A stretch of DNA of 64,000 nt from Haloarcula halobia (GTDB lineage: Archaea; Halobacteriota; Halobacteria; Halobacteriales; Haloarculaceae): positions 2,046,001 through 2,110,000 of the forward strand of contig NZ_CP119787.1 of the NCBI RefSeq assembly GCF_029338255.1, in the 5' to 3' direction. Shown here in pieces: positions 33,690-42,486 of the stretch (positions are counted from its first letter, which is position 1; the number at the start of each line of letters is the position of its first letter). Below the pieces are notes generated by a model. It did not search any database. It was not told the DNA's origin and saw nothing but the letters and a program-made list of their open reading frames with translations. The translations under genes and the position numbers were made by a program.

Positions 33690-35219
33690 GTGACTGTCTG
33701 GCTCCGCGGTGACCACCTCGTTCGCCGCCGTGGCCCGCTGACGGACCGGCCGGACGACCGCGTCGTGCTCGTTGAGGCCACGTCGTTCGCGCAGAAGCTC
33801 CCCTACCATCCCCACAAACTCACGCTGGTGTTCAGCGCGATGCGACACTTCCGTGACGAACTCCGCGACGCTGGGCGGACCGTCGACTACTACCGCGAGG
33901 AGACGTTCGCCGACGCACTCGAGGCCCACTTCGAGGCACACCCCGGGGACGAGCTGGTGACGCCGGCACCGGTCACGGAGCGCGAGCGTGACCGCCTCAC
34001 GGAACTGGTTGCGGCCGCCGGCGGGACTGTCGAGTTCGTCGCCGACGAGCGGTTCGTCTGCTCGCCGGCGCAGTTCGACGAGTGGGCCGGCGACGCGGAC
34101 GGCTACCGTCACGAAGACTTCTACCGGTTCCTGCGCCGCGAGACGGGGTACCTGATGGACGGCGACCGACCGGTCGGCGGCGAGTGGAACTACGACGACC
34201 AGAACCGCGAGACACCGCCGGACGACTGGACGGCGCCGGACCCGCCGTCGTTCGAACCGGACGAGCTGACCAGGGAGGTCGCCGTGTGGGTCGACCAGAC
34301 GTGTGCGGGTGGGTACGACGAACCGCCGTACGGCGGTGACTGGGCCGACCCCGGGCCGTTCCGGTGGCCGGTGACGCGACGGCAGGCCGTCCGGGCGCTG
34401 GACGACTTCGTCGCGAACCGCCTCGCAGAGTTCGGACCGTACCAGGACGCCATGCGCCGCGAGGAGTGGGCGATGAGCCACAGCCTCCTGTCGACGTCGA
34501 TCAACATCGGGCTGCTCGGACCGCGAGAGGTGGTCGAACGAGCAATCGCGGCCTACGAGGCCGGTGAGGCGCCCCGCAACAGCGTCGAGGGGTTCGTCAG
34601 GCAGGTGCTGGGGTGGCGCGAGTTCCTCCGCCACGTCTACCGGCGCGAGATGCCCGCCCTCGCCGGGGCGAACCAGCTCGGCGCCGAGGAGGACCTGCCG
34701 CCGTTCTACTGGACCGGGGAGACGGACATGGCGTGTCTCGCTGACGTCGTCGATGGCGTCCGGACGCGGGGCTACGCTCACCACATCGAGCGCCTGATGT
34801 TGCTCTCTAACTTCGGGCTCGTCTACGGCGTCGAACCCGTCCAGCTCAACCGCTGGTTCCACGCGGGCTTCGTCGATGCCTTCCACTGGGTGACGACGCC
34901 GAACGTCGTCGAGATGGGGCTGTTCGGCGCGGGCGTCTTCGCGACGAAACCGTACGCCGCCTCGGCGAACTACGTCGACCGGATGAGCGACTACTGCTCG
35001 GGGTGTCCCTACTACAAGACCAAGACCACCGGAGAGGGTGCCTGTCCGTTCAACGCGCTGTACTGGGACTTCCTCGACCGCAACGAGGAGCGATTGCGGT
35101 CGAACCACCGCATGGGGCTCGTCTACAGTCACCTCGACGACAAGGACGACGACGAGCGGGAGGCGATTCGCGAGCGGGCCGACCGGGTTCGGACGATGGC
35201 CACACGAGGGGATCTGTAG
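33690..35219 (+). CDS. Photolyase/cryptochrome family protein of the iron-sulfur (FeS-BCP/PhrB, CryPro) group
   Basis: A 509-residue flavoprotein. Cys349, Cys436, Cys439 and Cys452 reproduce the spacing of the [4Fe-4S] ligands in Agrobacterium PhrB (C350, C438, C441, C454), and YAHHIERLM near residue 370 is the active-site His region of (6-4) photolyases. The N-terminal domain (to about 130) would bind an antenna chromophore, probably a lumazine or flavin in this group. Likely role: light-driven repair of (6-4) or CPD lesions, valuable for a sunlit halophile. The GTG at 33690 is chosen because GGAGG lies about 8 nt upstream and the domain begins MTVWLRGDHL; an ATG at 33597 would add unconserved sequence. 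Confidence 0.9.
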   Translation: MTVWLRGDHLVRRRGPLTDRPDDRVVLVEATSFAQKLPYHPHKLTLVFSAMRHFRDELRDAGRTVDYYREETFADALEAHFEAHPGDELVTPAPVTERERDRLTELVAAAGGTVEFVADERFVCSPAQFDEWAGDADGYRHEDFYRFLRRETGYLMDGDRPVGGEWNYDDQNRETPPDDWTAPDPPSFEPDELTREVAVWVDQTCAGGYDEPPYGGDWADPGPFRWPVTRRQAVRALDDFVANRLAEFGPYQDAMRREEWAMSHSLLSTSINIGLLGPREVVERAIAAYEAGEAPRNSVEGFVRQVLGWREFLRHVYRREMPALAGANQLGAEEDLPPFYWTGETDMACLADVVDGVRTRGYAHHIERLMLLSNFGLVYGVEPVQLNRWFHAGFVDAFHWVTTPNVVEMGLFGAGVFATKPYAASANYVDRMSDYCSGCPYYKTKTTGEGACPFNALYWDFLDRNEERLRSNHRMGLVYSHLDDKDDDEREAIRERADRVRTMATRGDL

Positions 35220-35234
35220 GTTACCGCCCGGCGC

Positions 35235-36971
35235 TCACTCGTCGGGGTCGGTCCCCCGCTGGCGGAGCTGGTGGCGGGTGAACTGGGGCTGGGACAGGCG
35301 CGGGCCACGCCGCCGCCGAAACGAGACGAGGAGTACGACTGCGGCGATGGCCGCCACTGTCACGGCTGTCCCGAGGGCGAGGGGGTCACCACGGGTGTAG
35401 AAGAACGCCACGACGGGCACGCCGGCGCTCACGACGATTCCGAGCAGGAGTCGGCGCGCCATCAGCGTCGTCAGGCCGTCGCTGTCGGCGAGCAGCGCCC
35501 GGACGGGCAGCCCCTCCCTGCTGGCGGTGTCCAGGGTCGACTCGAGCGACGGCGGCGTGTGGATTATCGCCCGGGCGGTGGCCGTCGCGGCTGTCTGGAC
35601 CTCCTCCCGGACGGCCGTGCCTGCGTCGGCCGCGCCCTGTTCCATCACGTACTCGGTGATGATGTCGATGAAGTCGAACTCGGGGTCGAGCGACCGGCAG
35701 ACCCCCTCGAGGACGGTCGTCACGCGCACCACGAGCGCGAGGTCCTGCGGGAGTCGCATGGGGAACTCGTACAACTGCTCTTCGAACTGGCCGACGAGTT
35801 CCTCGATGCGGTACTGGCTGATGTCCTCACCGCGGAACTGCTCGATGACGATCCCGAAGGCCTCGCGCATCACGTCGCGGTTCGCCTGCGGGTCCAGCGC
35901 CCCCATGGCGACGAAGGCGTCCATCACCCGATCGACGTCGTCTGTCGCCAGCGCGACGTAGAACTCCATCAGCTGCGCCCGGGTCCGGGCACCCAGGTGG
36001 CCGGTCATCCCGAAGTCGTAGAAGACGAGCGCCCCATCGGGCTGGACCGCGAGGTTCCCCGGGTGCGGGTCCGCGTGGAAGACGCCGTCCTCGACTATCA
36101 TCTGGATGTAGACCTCCTCCAGCCGACGTACCAGTGCCCGCCGGTCGATGCCGAGTTCGTCGAGTCGGTCGACGTCGTCTATCTTCACGCCGTCGACGTA
36201 GGTCATCGTGAGGACGCGGTCGGTGGTCCGTGACGGCAGGACCGACGGTATCACCACGTCGTCCCTGTCCGCGAAGTTCGCACCGATCTCCCGGAGCATC
36301 CGCGCCTCGTGGCCGTAGTCCATCTCCCGGCGGATGGTCGCCGCGAACTCCTCGGCGAGGTTCTCCAGGGTGTATGCCTGGCCTGGCGGGGCGCCGCTGG
36401 TCAGAATCGGCGTCAGCGCGCGCAGGACCCGGAGGTCGGATTCGACCCGCTGGCGGATCCCGGGCCGGAGGACCTTCACGGCGACCGTCTCGCCGTCGCA
36501 CTCGGCGACGTACACCTGGCCGAGCGAGGCGCCGCTGATGGGCGTCGTGTCGAAGTCCTCGAACTGCTCGTCGACGGGGCCCAGTTCCGCCTCGATGACC
36601 TGCCGGATGTCGCCCCAGTCGTCCGGCGGGACGCGGTCCTGCAGTTCCGCGAGGACGTCGACGTACTCCTGTGGGATTGCGTCCGGCCGGGTCGAGAGCA
36701 TCTGGCCGAGCTTGATGAAGGCCGGCCCGAGGTCGACGAACGTCGTCTTGAGCTCTCGGGCTCGCCGCGTCCGCTCGGCCGCCGGCACGGAGCGCGACCG
36801 GCCAAAGAGGACGAACCGGCGTCTGTCCCGGGCCCAGGCCAGCACCAGGGGGACGAACTGCCAGACGATGACCACCGTCCGCCAGAGGGCGCGCAGGGTG
36901 ACCCGGAGGCCGGTCGGCCGCGCCTCGCCGCGCTGGTCGTACCCGTGACCCCCGCTCTCGGAGTCGCTCAC
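35235..36971 (-). CDS. UbiB/ABC1/ADCK family atypical kinase
   Basis: A 578-residue protein with the UbiB-specific KxGQ motif (FIKLGQMLSTRPD), a nucleotide loop rich in Ala/Gly (ISGASLGQVY), the AVKVLRPG lysine strand, HADPHPGN catalytic loop and a DFG metal site. Two C-terminal membrane segments (LLLGIVVSAGVPVVAFF and LALGTAVTVAAIAAVVLLVSF) anchor it. UbiB proteins support isoprenoid-quinone synthesis and lipid homeostasis through ATPase activity. In haloarchaea a role in menaquinone or other polyprenyl lipid metabolism is plausible. It is convergent with the photolyase gene, 15 nt apart. Confidence 0.9.
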   Translation of the reverse strand: MSDSESGGHGYDQRGEARPTGLRVTLRALWRTVVIVWQFVPLVLAWARDRRRFVLFGRSRSVPAAERTRRARELKTTFVDLGPAFIKLGQMLSTRPDAIPQEYVDVLAELQDRVPPDDWGDIRQVIEAELGPVDEQFEDFDTTPISGASLGQVYVAECDGETVAVKVLRPGIRQRVESDLRVLRALTPILTSGAPPGQAYTLENLAEEFAATIRREMDYGHEARMLREIGANFADRDDVVIPSVLPSRTTDRVLTMTYVDGVKIDDVDRLDELGIDRRALVRRLEEVYIQMIVEDGVFHADPHPGNLAVQPDGALVFYDFGMTGHLGARTRAQLMEFYVALATDDVDRVMDAFVAMGALDPQANRDVMREAFGIVIEQFRGEDISQYRIEELVGQFEEQLYEFPMRLPQDLALVVRVTTVLEGVCRSLDPEFDFIDIITEYVMEQGAADAGTAVREEVQTAATATARAIIHTPPSLESTLDTASREGLPVRALLADSDGLTTLMARRLLLGIVVSAGVPVVAFFYTRGDPLALGTAVTVAAIAAVVLLVSFRRRRGPRLSQPQFTRHQLRQRGTDPDE

Positions 36972-37031
36972 TATCGCTCTGTCGGGGCCCGTGACAGATG
37001 AGTGTACTGGACGAGGCAGTCGCGGGCCGGG

Positions 37032-37739
37032 TCACACCGGCACGAGGCTGCTGGCGACCTCGACCCCGGTCTCCCAGACGGAGACGCCGACGGTCACCGA
37101 GAGCGCGAAGTCGGCGGCGAAAAACAGGAATATCACCGCGCCGACGAAGTGTGCCTTCCGGAGGTCGAACGCGTGTGAGAAGCGATGGAAGAACAGCGCG
37201 TTCGCGATGCTCACCGGGATGATGGCCAGCATCTCGCCGGTCCAGATGGCTGTGGGGAAGGACGGATACTGGGTCGCGAGCAAGATGGTGATAGTCTGGG
37301 TCTTGTCCCCGAACTCGCCGAAGGCCATCATGGCGAAGATGGGGAGGAACCCACCCAGCCTGTTCGGGACGCGAACACCGAGGAGGGGGACGCGGACCTC
37401 CAGCTCGCCACCGTCCGTGGTGAACCCGGACTGGGTGCTGGTGTCGGGTGCGCCCTCCGGCGGTGCCGACCGCACGAGCAGGACGGCGAAGGCCACGAAC
37501 AGCAGTGCGGTGAGTGCGTCGAGGTAGACGCCGGGTAGCAGCTCGGTGACGCGCCGGCCGACCCAGACCTCGACGACGGTCCAGCCCGCGAAGGCACTCC
37601 CGGCGGCGGCGACGACCATCGCCGGGTGGAACCGCGTCGAGAGCCCCGCGATGATGAACTGGACCTTCTCGCCGGGGAGGACCGCCAGCTGGGCCCCCGC
37701 CGCGATGGCGACCACGCCGAGCCAGGTCACCTCGCTCAT
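37032..37739 (-). CDS. GDT1/TMEM165 (UPF0016) family cation transporter
   Basis: A 235-residue membrane protein of six to seven helices arranged as two inverted halves. The second half has the family motif E-F-G-D-K-T (MMAFGEFGDKTQT). The first half has a degenerate version, LPGEKVQF, lacking the Asp, which is unusual because both halves normally contribute to the cation site. Relatives move Mn2+ or Ca2+ out of the cytoplasm. Its start overlaps the stop of a DtxR-type regulator gene by 4 nt, so the regulator probably controls it in response to Mn2+ or Fe2+. Confidence 0.85.
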   Translation of the reverse strand: MSEVTWLGVVAIAAGAQLAVLPGEKVQFIIAGLSTRFHPAMVVAAAGSAFAGWTVVEVWVGRRVTELLPGVYLDALTALLFVAFAVLLVRSAPPEGAPDTSTQSGFTTDGGELEVRVPLLGVRVPNRLGGFLPIFAMMAFGEFGDKTQTITILLATQYPSFPTAIWTGEMLAIIPVSIANALFFHRFSHAFDLRKAHFVGAVIFLFFAADFALSVTVGVSVWETGVEVASSLVPV

Positions 37740-38449
37740 GACTGGGTGGATTCGTCGGTCCCGGGGACGGTCGATTCGACGCGCGGCTCTTCGAGCGGGC
37801 GGACCTGGATTGCCTCGGTGATGTGGTCGGGGAGCGAGACGGTCCCCGTCCCGTCGATCCGGACGGTCATCAGCCCGATGGGCGCAATCTCCTCGACGGT
37901 GAACCGGGTCCCGGGCGTGATGCCCTCCCGGTCGAGGTAGGTGAGTTCCTCCGGGTCCCGGTCCCGCACCCGGACCACCTCGAGGTGGTCGCCCTCCCCG
38001 TGGTCCGACAGCGACGACTCGCCTGCGTCGTCGATGGGTTCGAGCGCGTCGTTGGGAATCGGGTCGCCGTGCGGGTCGACCACGGGCTGGTCGAGGCGGT
38101 CAGCCACACGGCGCTCGAACTCCTCGCTGATGTGGTGTTCGAGTATCTCGGCCTCCTCGTGGACCTCGGCCCAGTCGTAACCGAGTTCCTCGCTGAGGAA
38201 CGTCTCGATGAGGCGGTGGTGGCGGATGACCTCGAGCGCGACCGTCTCGCCCTCCCGGGTCAGCGTCACGCCCGTGTACTTCTCGCGGTCGACGAGGCCA
38301 CGGTCTGTCAGGTTCTCGATCATGCTCGTGGCCGTCGGCGGCGTGACCTCGAGCTTCTCTGCGAGTCTGGAGGTGGCCACCGGCCCTCGGTCCTTCCGTT
38401 CGAGGGTGTAGATGGCTTTCAGGTAGTCCTCCATCTTCGCGCTTAGCAT
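37736..38449 (-). CDS. DtxR/MntR/SirR family metal-dependent regulator
   Basis: A 237-residue protein. Residues 1-60 are a winged helix (MEDYLKAIYTLERKDRGPVATSRLAEKLEVTPPTATSMI...). Residues 65-140 form the metal-binding dimerisation domain (VIRHHRLIETFLSEELGYDWAEVHEEAEILEHHISEEF), with His and Glu ligands visible. Residues 150-220 are an FeoA/SH3-like domain. With bound Mn2+ or Fe2+ it should bind DNA. The operon with a GDT1-type exporter suggests manganese control. The ATG at 38449 is used; an upstream TTG is possible. A short inverted repeat lies in its promoter. Confidence 0.9.
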   Translation of the reverse strand: MLSAKMEDYLKAIYTLERKDRGPVATSRLAEKLEVTPPTATSMIENLTDRGLVDREKYTGVTLTREGETVALEVIRHHRLIETFLSEELGYDWAEVHEEAEILEHHISEEFERRVADRLDQPVVDPHGDPIPNDALEPIDDAGESSLSDHGEGDHLEVVRVRDRDPEELTYLDREGITPGTRFTVEEIAPIGLMTVRIDGTGTVSLPDHITEAIQVRPLEEPRVESTVPGTDESTQS

Positions 38450-38453
38450 ACCA

Positions 38454-38474
38454 GAATTTAGACGTGTCGAATTC
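38454..38474. promoter_or_regulatory. Inverted-repeat candidate operator for the DtxR-type regulator
   Basis: GAATT at 38454-38458 and AATTC at 38470-38474, separated by 11 bp, lie 5-25 bp upstream of the regulator start and overlap its likely TATA region. The spacing fits a DtxR dimer, but the arms are only 5 bp. Confidence 0.35.
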
Positions 38475-38513
38475 AAAAGTGTGGTGATGTGCTAGTCCGG
38501 CGTCGTGGGGGCC

Positions 38514-38663
38514 TCACTCGTCGGCGGCGTAGGTCTCGGTCCGGTACCTGGTCAGCAGGTACAGGAACAGGTACCCGATGGCACCGAGGATGAAGAGCGT
38601 CGCCGGGATGAGGAACGGGCCGAACGTGCTGACCAGCGTCTCGACCACCGGCGTGACGAACAT
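38514..38663 (-). CDS. Small single-pass membrane protein (49 aa)
   Basis: Reads MFVTPVVETLVSTFGPFLIP and continues through a 25-residue hydrophobic span to LLTRYRTETYAADE. Clean ATG at 38663 and stop at 38514. Probably N-out with a short cytoplasmic tail. Its acidic tail and third-position bias match real haloarchaeal genes. No family assignment. It lies upstream of the DtxR gene on the same strand and could share a role in metal or membrane homeostasis (speculative). Confidence 0.55.
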   Translation of the reverse strand: MFVTPVVETLVSTFGPFLIPATLFILGAIGYLFLYLLTRYRTETYAADE

Positions 38664-38769
38664 ACCCGGGTTTGGGAACGGGCACTGATAAAACGACGAG
38701 ACACGAACCGGCCTCAGTCACGGCGCCGTCGCTCGCAGTCTTCGTACCCGTCCGACCGGAGCCGGCCGT

Positions 38770-39018
38770 TCAGATGAGGTCCTGGTTCTCGAGTGACTCC
38801 ATCACGTCGTCGACGAACGCGTCGACGCTCTCGTATGGGAACTCACCGTCGAGTTTCGTGTTCAGTTCCATGGCCGTCATCGAGAACTCGCCCGACTCGA
38901 ACTTCGTCGACGGGCCGGCCGGCAGGGCCGGGACGAGGTCCATCGGACTGGATATGGGGTAGTCCGCACCCTCGAACGCCTCGACGAACTGCTCTCGGAG
39001 GTCTGCTTTGTCTACCAT
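38770..39018 (-). CDS. MTH865-like family protein
   Basis: An 82-residue protein whose pattern (REQFVEAFEGADYPISSPMDLVPALPAGPSTKFESGEFSMTAMEL) matches, as I recall it, the small helical MTH865 protein of Methanothermobacter, with the same ADxPIxSPxDL, ALPxGPxT and SG-x-x-x-MTA positions. The family has a solved EF-hand-like fold in the methanogen but no known function. The ATG at 39018 is preferred over an upstream start. A TATA-like TTTTATGG on the minus strand (about 39047-39055) precedes it. Confidence 0.7.
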   Translation of the reverse strand: MVDKADLREQFVEAFEGADYPISSPMDLVPALPAGPSTKFESGEFSMTAMELNTKLDGEFPYESVDAFVDDVMESLENQDLI

Positions 39019-39131
39019 CGTTCGTCTGACTGTACCGCCAGCCGTTCCATAAAAGGTTCGAAGGGGAGACACTCTTCCGTTGTTTGAAGTTTATTCCGCG
39101 CGTTCTTGTCGCTCCAGTCCCAACAGCGGGT

Positions 39132-40478
39132 ATGGTCACACAGCGCCGACGGCAGTTCCTCCGCGCGGGCCTGCTCGGACTCGGCGGGCTCGCAGGGTGC
39201 GTGGGTCCGGGTGGGCCCGCATCCTCGCGCACCGAACCGGCCGACGACACCGGACCGTCGCCACCGTCCCCGGACGAGTCGCCCGACCAGTCGCTCGCCT
39301 CGCTCGAACTCACCGGGGACCCGGTAGCGGACGGGTTTACTGCACCCGTCGACGTCCTCGCGCCCCGGCCGGACGAGTACTTCGTCGCCGACCAGGCCGG
39401 TGTCGTCACTCGCATCGGTCCCGAAGGGGAGTCACGCCCCGTCCTCGACGTTCGGGACCGTATGGTGTCCGTCAGCGGGTACGACGAACGAGGTCTGCTC
39501 GGCCTGGCGCTGCACCCCGATTACGACGGCGACGGCCGCCTGTTTGTCAGGTACAGCGCTCCACGGCGACCGGGGACGCCCGAGAACTTCTCGCACACGT
39601 TCGTGCTGGCCGAGTTCGCGGTCCGCGACGGCAGCGTCGACGAGGGGAGCGAGCGGACCGTCCTGGAGATCCCACAGCCACAGTCGAACCACAACGCCGG
39701 CGCCGTCACGTTCGGGCCGGACGGGTACCTCTACGTGGCCGTCGGTGACGGCGGTGCCGGCGGTGACCGGGGACGGGGCCACGTCGACGACTGGTACGAC
39801 GCCGTCGAGGGCGGCAACGGCCAGGACGTCACCGAGAACCTCCTCGGGAGTATCCTCAGACTCGACGTGGACGACGCGCCCAGCGGCGAGCCCTACGGGA
39901 TTCCGGACGACAACCCGCTGGCCGGCGAGTCCGGGCTCGACGAACACTACGCCTGGGGCTTTCGCAACCCCTGGCGCTTCTCCTTTGGTCCCGACGGGCG
40001 ATTCTTCGTCGCCGACGTCGGGCAAAGCGAGTTCGAGGAGGTGAACCTCGTCGAACGGGGCGGGAACTACGGGTGGAACGTCCGCGAGGCGACACACTGT
40101 TTCGATGCGTCGGACTGTCCGACCGAGACGGCCGACGGCCGGCCGCTCGCCGATCCGATCATCGAGTACCCCCACGGCGGGAGCGACGTCTCGGGCGTCT
40201 CCGTCATCGGCGGGTACCTCTACGACGGCGCGTCGATTCCGGCCCTCGACGGCCGGTACGTCTTCGCCGACTGGCGGGCGAACGGTCGCCTGTTCGTCGC
40301 GAGCGAACGCGACCGCGACCGCTGGCCCGTCCGTGCCGTCCCCATCGTCGGCGAGGACGTGGGCCAGAACGTGCTCGCGTTCGGGCGGACGACGGCGGGG
40401 GAACTGCTCGCCTGTACCACGGAACGCGGGGGCGTGAGCGGCGAGAGCGGCGTCGTCCACCAGATTCGGGAGCGCTGA
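39132..40478 (+). CDS. Secreted PQQ-dependent sugar dehydrogenase family lipoprotein
   Basis: A 448-residue six-bladed propeller of the glucose/sorbosone dehydrogenase (aldose sugar dehydrogenase) family. The N-terminus has a Tat motif (RRRQFLRAGLL) and lipobox LAGC, then an acidic linker. Family motifs include ERGLLGLALHPDY, NHNAGAVTFGPDGYLYVAVGDGG, a GRGHVDDWY loop and YAWGFRNPWRFSFGPDGRFFVADVGQ. Relatives oxidise aldoses with PQQ or bind Ca2+. Anchoring to the outer membrane face is inferred. The start at 39132 is set by the Tat motif. Confidence 0.88.
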   Translation: MVTQRRRQFLRAGLLGLGGLAGCVGPGGPASSRTEPADDTGPSPPSPDESPDQSLASLELTGDPVADGFTAPVDVLAPRPDEYFVADQAGVVTRIGPEGESRPVLDVRDRMVSVSGYDERGLLGLALHPDYDGDGRLFVRYSAPRRPGTPENFSHTFVLAEFAVRDGSVDEGSERTVLEIPQPQSNHNAGAVTFGPDGYLYVAVGDGGAGGDRGRGHVDDWYDAVEGGNGQDVTENLLGSILRLDVDDAPSGEPYGIPDDNPLAGESGLDEHYAWGFRNPWRFSFGPDGRFFVADVGQSEFEEVNLVERGGNYGWNVREATHCFDASDCPTETADGRPLADPIIEYPHGGSDVSGVSVIGGYLYDGASIPALDGRYVFADWRANGRLFVASERDRDRWPVRAVPIVGEDVGQNVLAFGRTTAGELLACTTERGGVSGESGVVHQIRER

Positions 40479-40486
40479 TGCCGGCT

Positions 40487-40505
40487 TCCCGCCCTCGCGG
40501 CGGGA
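40487..40505 (+). terminator. Hairpin after the sugar dehydrogenase gene
   Basis: TCCCGCC-CTCGC-GGCGGGA is a perfect 7-bp stem with a 5-nt loop, starting 9 nt after the stop codon. No clear T-run follows, so termination is only a possibility. Confidence 0.35.
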
Positions 40506-40571
40506 GGCGGTCGGTGTGTCACCACACCTGCCGATACGGTTTTACGTCGCAACGCGATATCTTCGGGCGAG

Positions 40572-41177
40572 ATGATGGCAACGACCCACGCGCTCGTCGG
40601 GGTGGCCGTCGCGTCCGTCGTCGCGGTCACCAACCCGGAGTACGCCGGTGTCGCGATGGTGGGGGCGTTCGCCGGCGGGGTGTTCCCCGACCTGGACCTC
40701 TACGTGGGCCACCGCAAGACGCTGCACTACCCGACGTACTACTGGGTACTCGTCGGCGGCGCGGCGCTGGTCGTGGCCGTCGCGAGTACGCCGGTCACCG
40801 TCGGGGTCGGGTTCTTCCTGCTGGGGGCGGCCCTGCACTCGACGATGGATATCTTCGGCGGGGGCCTCGAGTTGCGACCCTGGGAAGCGGGATCGGAACG
40901 TGCGGTGTACGACCACTTCCGGGGGCGCTGGCACCCCCCTCGCCGGTGGATTCGCTACGACGGGTCGCCGGAGGACGCCCTCGTCGCCTCGGCCGTCGCG
41001 ATACCTGCACTCACCGTGACGGACGGGCCGGTGGCGACGCTCGTCGCGGGGGCGGTGCTGGTCTCGGTGACCTATGCGCTGGTCCGCCGGCAGATACCGG
41101 TGCTGACGGAGCACGCGCTCCGGTTCGTCCCTACGCCGCTGTACGCCTACCTTCCAGACCGGTTCGTCGAGGGATGA
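40572..41177 (+). CDS. Membrane-bound metal-dependent hydrolase (YdjM/DUF457-like)
   Basis: A 201-residue protein with four or five membrane segments. The motifs THALVGVAVA at the N-terminus, GVFPDLDLYVGHRKTLHYP (Asp and His ligands) and LGAALHSTMDIFGGG match the YdjM/DUF457 family of predicted membrane metal-dependent hydrolases. The activity is unproven. It abuts a convergent membrane-protein gene with 3 nt between stops. Confidence 0.8.
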   Translation: MMATTHALVGVAVASVVAVTNPEYAGVAMVGAFAGGVFPDLDLYVGHRKTLHYPTYYWVLVGGAALVVAVASTPVTVGVGFFLLGAALHSTMDIFGGGLELRPWEAGSERAVYDHFRGRWHPPRRWIRYDGSPEDALVASAVAIPALTVTDGPVATLVAGAVLVSVTYALVRRQIPVLTEHALRFVPTPLYAYLPDRFVEG

Positions 41178-41180
41178 CCG

Positions 41181-41771
41181 TCAGCGGTCGTCCCGGCGAC
41201 TCTCGTCCCGGTCGATGAAGTTCTCGAGGTACTCGTCGCCGACGGCCAGGACGACCAGTGCGCCGACGAGGTTGAAACAGAGGTCAAGGAGCGTGTCCGT
41301 TCGCCCGTAGGTCCGCAACATGGGCTCGACATCCAGCGCGTCCGCGACACTGTGGATGCCGTACTCCCCGATCTCCCAGACGATGCCAGCCAGGCCGACG
41401 GCACCCATGACGGTCGCGGTGGGGTCGTTCCCCCGCCGTCGCGTGACGACGTGGACCAGGCCACCGAGTAGCGTCGCCGAGTGAGTGTGCGTGAGGTGGT
41501 CCCACCACCAGACGTCGTCGTAGGGGCCGAGCATACCGACGGCGTGGGTCACCATCGCCGATCCGGTGTACAGCCGTTGCCAGGGCAGGAACTCGACGCC
41601 GTACCTGGATTCGAGGACGGGAGGGAGGAAGGTTCCGGCCAGCGAAAGGACGGCGTTGACTGCCGCACTCCAGTTCCGCCGGTGGACGCCGACGAGGAAG
41701 ACGGCGACGAGCGTGACTCTGATGCCTCGCTCGGCGGTCCGAGCGGGGCCGTTGGAGGAGGATGACGACAC
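41181..41771 (-). CDS. Uncharacterised membrane protein, DUF2238/YjdF-like
   Basis: A 196-residue protein with about five membrane segments. The strings WWWDHLTHTHSATLLGG and GLAGIVWEIGEYGIH carry conserved His, Asp and Glu residues typical of the DUF2238/YjdF-like group. The start is GTG at 41771, the only in-frame start before the first segment. Function unknown. Confidence 0.65.
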   Translation of the reverse strand: MSSSSSNGPARTAERGIRVTLVAVFLVGVHRRNWSAAVNAVLSLAGTFLPPVLESRYGVEFLPWQRLYTGSAMVTHAVGMLGPYDDVWWWDHLTHTHSATLLGGLVHVVTRRRGNDPTATVMGAVGLAGIVWEIGEYGIHSVADALDVEPMLRTYGRTDTLLDLCFNLVGALVVLAVGDEYLENFIDRDESRRDDR

Positions 41772-41837
41772 TGGGGCTCGTTTCGTATCTGACGGATGGC
41801 GTGGAAAAATGTGTTTCGCCGACGCGAGTGGCGTCGG

Positions 41838-42431
41838 TCAGTCGTCGGCCGGCACTGCCGCGTCGCCGTGGGTGACCTCGTCGCCCATGAGCGTCATGAA
41901 CTCCGCGAGCCACTCGGGGTGGTCCGGCCAGGCCTGTCCGGTCACGAGGTTCCGGTCGCGGACGACGCCGTCGACCCACGAGCAGCCGGCGGCTTCACAC
42001 TCCGGGCGACAGGCCGGATAGGACGTCGCCTCGTAGCCGTCGAGGACCCCTGCCGCGGCGAGTATCTGTGGGCCGTGACACAGCGCCGCGACGGGCTTAT
42101 CCGCCTCGAAGAAGTGCTGGACCGCGTCGATGACCTCCTCGTGTGTCCGCAGGTACTCCGGGGCGCGGCCGCCGGGGACGACCAGCGCGTCGTAGTCGCT
42201 GGGGTCGATATCGGCCATCGTCGCGTTCAGCTCGAAGTCGTGGCCCCGCGCTTCCATGTACGTCTGGTCGCCACGGAAGTCGTGTATCGCCGTCTTGATC
42301 TTCTCGCCGGCCTCCTTGTCCGGACAGACCGCGTGGACGTCGTGACCGACCATCTGCAGCGCCTGGAACGGGACCATTATCTCGGCGTCCTCGCCGAAAT
42401 CGCCGACTATCATCAGGATGTCGTTGCTCAT
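41838..42431 (-). CDS. DJ-1/PfpI family protein
   Basis: A 197-residue class I glutamine-amidotransferase-like protein with the nucleophile elbow AALCHGPQ (Cys at about residue 110), the conserved Glu in VGDFGEDAEIMVPF near residue 16 and the VVPGGRAPEYLR strand. PfpI/DJ-1 members act as chaperones, deglycases or proteases under stress. The ATG at 42431 starts the domain directly. It ends and begins close to membrane-protein and HAD genes without overlap. Confidence 0.88.
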   Translation of the reverse strand: MSNDILMIVGDFGEDAEIMVPFQALQMVGHDVHAVCPDKEAGEKIKTAIHDFRGDQTYMEARGHDFELNATMADIDPSDYDALVVPGGRAPEYLRTHEEVIDAVQHFFEADKPVAALCHGPQILAAAGVLDGYEATSYPACRPECEAAGCSWVDGVVRDRNLVTGQAWPDHPEWLAEFMTLMGDEVTHGDAAVPADD

Positions 42432-42486
42432 TGGTACCACCGTCCGTACGTTCTCGCTCGGCGGAAATAAAGACAGAGGTGAACTA

